From assembly GCA_947631805.1 (NCBI GenBank), contig CANRNA010000094.1, forward strand, positions 1-6,802: DNA of 6,802 nt, read 5' to 3'. Positions 4,995 through 6,802 of this stretch are shown in pieces; the first letter of the stretch is position 1, and the number at the start of each line of letters is the position of its first letter. Origin of the DNA: an uncultured Oscillospiraceae bacterium (GTDB lineage Bacteria; Bacillota; Clostridia; Oscillospirales; Oscillospiraceae). Below the pieces are notes generated by a model, which worked only from the letters and a program-made list of their open reading frames with translations, ran no database searches and had not been told where the DNA came from. A program made the translations under genes and the position numbers.

Positions 4995-6461
4995 ATGGTG
5001 TTTTCCAGCGCGATTTTCCTGTTTGCCTTTTTCCCGGCGGCGTTCGCCCTGTACCACGCCGTGCCGGGGATACGGGGCAAGAACATCGTTTTGCTGCTGC
5101 TGGGCCTGGTGTTTTACGCCTTCGGGCGGCTGGTCTATGTGCCGCTGCTGCTCACGTCCATCCTGGTCAACTGGGCCGCCGGGCGGCTGCTGGGTCGGCT
5201 GGAGGGCAAGGGCCGCCGCCGGGCCGTGGGCGCGGGGGCCGTGGTGTTCGACCTGGGGCTGATGGGGGTATTCAAGTACCTGGACTTTTTCATCGCCAAC
5301 CTCAACGCCCTGCCGGGGGTCCATATACCCGCCCCAGGGATACCCCTGCCTCTGGGCATATCCTTCTTCACCTTCACCGCCATCAGCTACGTGGTGGAGG
5401 TGTGGCGCAAGCCTGCCAACATGGCCAAGAGCTTTCTGGAGGCAGCGCTGTACATCAGCTTCTTCCCGGTCATCGTGTCCGGGCCCATCGTGCCCTGGCG
5501 GACCGCCGCGCCCCAGCTGCGGGAGAGGACGTGCTCCCCGGAGCGGACCGCCCGTGGCATCCGCCGGTTCATCGCGGGCATGGGCAAAAAGCTGCTCATC
5601 GCGGACATCGTGGGCCGGATGGTGGACGGCATATACGCCGGGACGGCCATGGACGCCCGGCTGGCCTGGATGGCGGCCGTGGGCTACGCGGTGCAGATAT
5701 ACTTCGACTTCGCCGGGTATTCCGACATGGCCATCGGCATCGGCCAGACCTTCGGCTTCACGCTGCCGGAGAACTTCGACAGGCCCTATACGGCCCTGGG
5801 GATGACGGACTTCTGGAAGCGGTGGCACATCAGCCTGACGGGCTGGTTCCGCAATTACCTCTATATGCCCCTGGTCATGAGCCGCCCCCTCCAGCGGCTT
5901 TATAAGAAGTGGTCGGCCAAATACGGCCGGGCCAGGGCGAACCGGCTCTCCATCCTCATCCCCATGGGGGCGGTGTGGCTGTGCACCGGGCTGTGGCACG
6001 GGGCGGCCTGGCACTTCGTGCTGTGGGGCGTGTGGCACGGGCTGTTCTGCGCCCTGGAGGGGGTGGGGGTAATCCCGGCGAGCAGGCTGGCGAAGACCGG
6101 CGCGGGCCGGTGGGCGCTGCGGCTGTATACGGCCCTGGTGGTGCTCACGGGCACGGTGCTGTTTCGGGCGGAGACCCTGGGCCGGGCCTGGAGCGTGGTG
6201 CGGGCCATGTTCACCGGCTGGCGCTTCACCGCCGCCGGGACGCTGCAGATGCAGCTCTCCTGCACCCCGCTGGCGGTGTTCTGCCTGGGGGTGGGGGCGG
6301 TGCTGAGCCTGCTCCCCGCGCCCAAAAAGGGCGGCAGGCTGGAGAGCGCCGTCGGGCGGCTGGACCCGGCGGGCTGTGTTCTGAGCCTGGGGCTTTTGGT
6401 CCTGTGCGTGCTGGCCATGGCGGCCAGCGGCTTCCAGCCGTTCATCTACCTGCAGTTCTGA
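4995..6461 (+). CDS. MBOAT family O-acyltransferase (AlgI/PatA/DltB-like)
   Basis: The product is a 488-residue polytopic membrane protein of usual length for AlgI-type MBOAT enzymes, which pass acyl groups, often acetyl, across the membrane to modify extracellular polysaccharide, peptidoglycan or teichoic acid. It starts with hydrophobic VFSSAIFLFAFFPAAFALY. Family landmarks are LPLGISFFTFTAISYVVEVW (118-137), SGPIVPW (162-168), DFAGYSDMAIGIG (238-250), FWKRWHISLTGWFRNYLYMP (273-292) and GLWHGAAWHFVLWGVWHG (332-349). The C-terminal PFIYLQF is also typical. His335 fits the invariant catalytic histidine and His278 the second conserved one. The next gene, 15 nt downstream, encodes an AlgX/AlgJ/DHHW-like partner, the usual pairing. 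The acceptor polymer cannot be told from this window. DltB is less likely, as no dltA or dltC is adjacent. A co-transcript with khpB is possible but a strong hairpin intervenes. Confidence 0.93.
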   Translation: MVFSSAIFLFAFFPAAFALYHAVPGIRGKNIVLLLLGLVFYAFGRLVYVPLLLTSILVNWAAGRLLGRLEGKGRRRAVGAGAVVFDLGLMGVFKYLDFFIANLNALPGVHIPAPGIPLPLGISFFTFTAISYVVEVWRKPANMAKSFLEAALYISFFPVIVSGPIVPWRTAAPQLRERTCSPERTARGIRRFIAGMGKKLLIADIVGRMVDGIYAGTAMDARLAWMAAVGYAVQIYFDFAGYSDMAIGIGQTFGFTLPENFDRPYTALGMTDFWKRWHISLTGWFRNYLYMPLVMSRPLQRLYKKWSAKYGRARANRLSILIPMGAVWLCTGLWHGAAWHFVLWGVWHGLFCALEGVGVIPASRLAKTGAGRWALRLYTALVVLTGTVLFRAETLGRAWSVVRAMFTGWRFTAAGTLQMQLSCTPLAVFCLGVGAVLSLLPAPKKGGRLESAVGRLDPAGCVLSLGLLVLCVLAMAASGFQPFIYLQF

Positions 6462-6476
6462 GAGGGGGCGGGGAAC

Positions 6477-6802
6477 ATGAAAAAATTCTGGTACTGTCTT
6501 TTCATCGGGGTGTTTTTCCTGGCCTGCCTCATCCCCATGGCGGGGATGCTCATCGCCGGGCCCTCCGAGGCGGCGGCCAACGAGGCCCCCGCGCCCAAGC
6601 CCCGGCTGGTCATGCCCAGCGGCCGGTTCAACGAGGACGTGCTGGCCGACGCCCAGACCTATGTGTCCAATGGGTTTTTCCTGCGGCTGGAGGGCATCAC
6701 CGCCTGGGATACCCTGACGGCGGAGGTGTTTGACACCTCCGGCAGCGACGACGTGCTCATCGGCCCGGACGGGTGGCTGTTTTACGGCGAGGCGGTGGGG
6801 GA
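6477..6802 (+). CDS. AlgX/AlgJ/DHHW-like protein, partner of the MBOAT acyltransferase (3' partial)
   Basis: The frame is open from ATG 6477 to the window edge, giving 108 residues of an incomplete protein. It begins MKKFWYCLFIGVFFLACLIP, a signal peptide or N-terminal anchor ending near residue 27, then a Pro/Ala-rich spacer. Residues 51-75 (FNEDVLADAQTYVSNGFFLR) resemble the segment in AlgJ/AlgX/DHHW proteins where D-x-F-x-x-R precedes the fold. IGPDGWLFYGE (95-105) is the characteristic strand at the start of their SGNH-like domain. The catalytic Ser/Asp/His region lies beyond the window, so activity cannot be judged. GAGGGGG at 6462-6468 lies 8 nt before the ATG. Placement directly after an MBOAT gene suggests it transfers or helps transfer the exported acyl group to a surface polymer. 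Confidence 0.72.
   Translation, partial: MKKFWYCLFIGVFFLACLIPMAGMLIAGPSEAAANEAPAPKPRLVMPSGRFNEDVLADAQTYVSNGFFLRLEGITAWDTLTAEVFDTSGSDDVLIGPDGWLFYGEAVG

Noticed and set aside
4905..6038. A 377-codon open frame on the - strand opposite the MBOAT gene
   Set aside because: The + strand frame has clear MBOAT motifs. The antisense product is His/Gly/Pro-rich and unrecognisable.
5909..6733. A 274-codon + strand frame overlapping the MBOAT 3' end and the DHHW-like gene
   Set aside because: It is an off-frame reading, rich in Gly, Ala, Arg and His, across two better-supported genes with their own ribosome sites.

Overview
The window looks like chromosomal DNA from a GC-rich, Gram-positive anaerobe of the Clostridia, most likely an Oscillospiraceae/Ruminococcaceae-type gut bacterium. 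Three things suggest this. The YidC and L34 proteins have the short, signal-less forms typical of that group. The gene order rpmH-rnpA-yidD-yidC-jag(khpB) is the classic Firmicutes block. A wall-binding repeat protein and an MBOAT acyltransferase flank the block. The taxonomic placement is inference from remembered protein patterns, not from a search.

Layout. Positions 1-1683 hold the 3' part of a large surface protein whose N-terminus lies outside the window. It has the end of a beta-rich domain, an 11-unit Thr/Pro/Ser linker encoded by a 15-bp tandem repeat, about 14 aromatic/Gly cell-wall-binding repeats, and a C-terminal papain/C39-like cysteine peptidase domain with Gln, Cys, His and Asp in the expected order. 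A hairpin (1703-1732) probably ends its transcript. A perfect-consensus housekeeping promoter follows (TTGACA, 17 bp, TATAAT; 1770-1798), with an 80-nt leader that can form hairpins. Then come rpmH (L34), rnpA (RNase P protein), yidD, yidC and khpB/jag, all on the + strand and tightly packed, with a 4-nt overlap between rnpA and yidD. A strong hairpin without a T-tract (4933-4958) separates khpB from an MBOAT O-acyltransferase gene (4995-6461). That gene is followed after 15 nt by the 5' end of an AlgX/AlgJ/DHHW-like gene, which runs off the window.

How the genes fit together. The core block links translation and membrane biogenesis: L34 for the ribosome, RnpA for tRNA maturation, YidD and YidC for membrane protein insertion, and KhpB as an RNA-binding partner. 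The flanking genes concern the cell surface: a wall-anchored putative peptidase upstream, and downstream a polysaccharide or wall-polymer O-acylation pair in which MBOAT passes acyl groups across the membrane and its SGNH-like partner places them.

I see no mobile element, CRISPR array, tRNA, rRNA or clear replication origin. I found no clearly new biological system. The points most worth checking are the altered neighbourhood of the rpmH-jag block (no dnaA or mnmE adjacent), the long basic-then-acidic YidC tail, the foldable rpmH leader, and the peptidase fused to wall-binding repeats.
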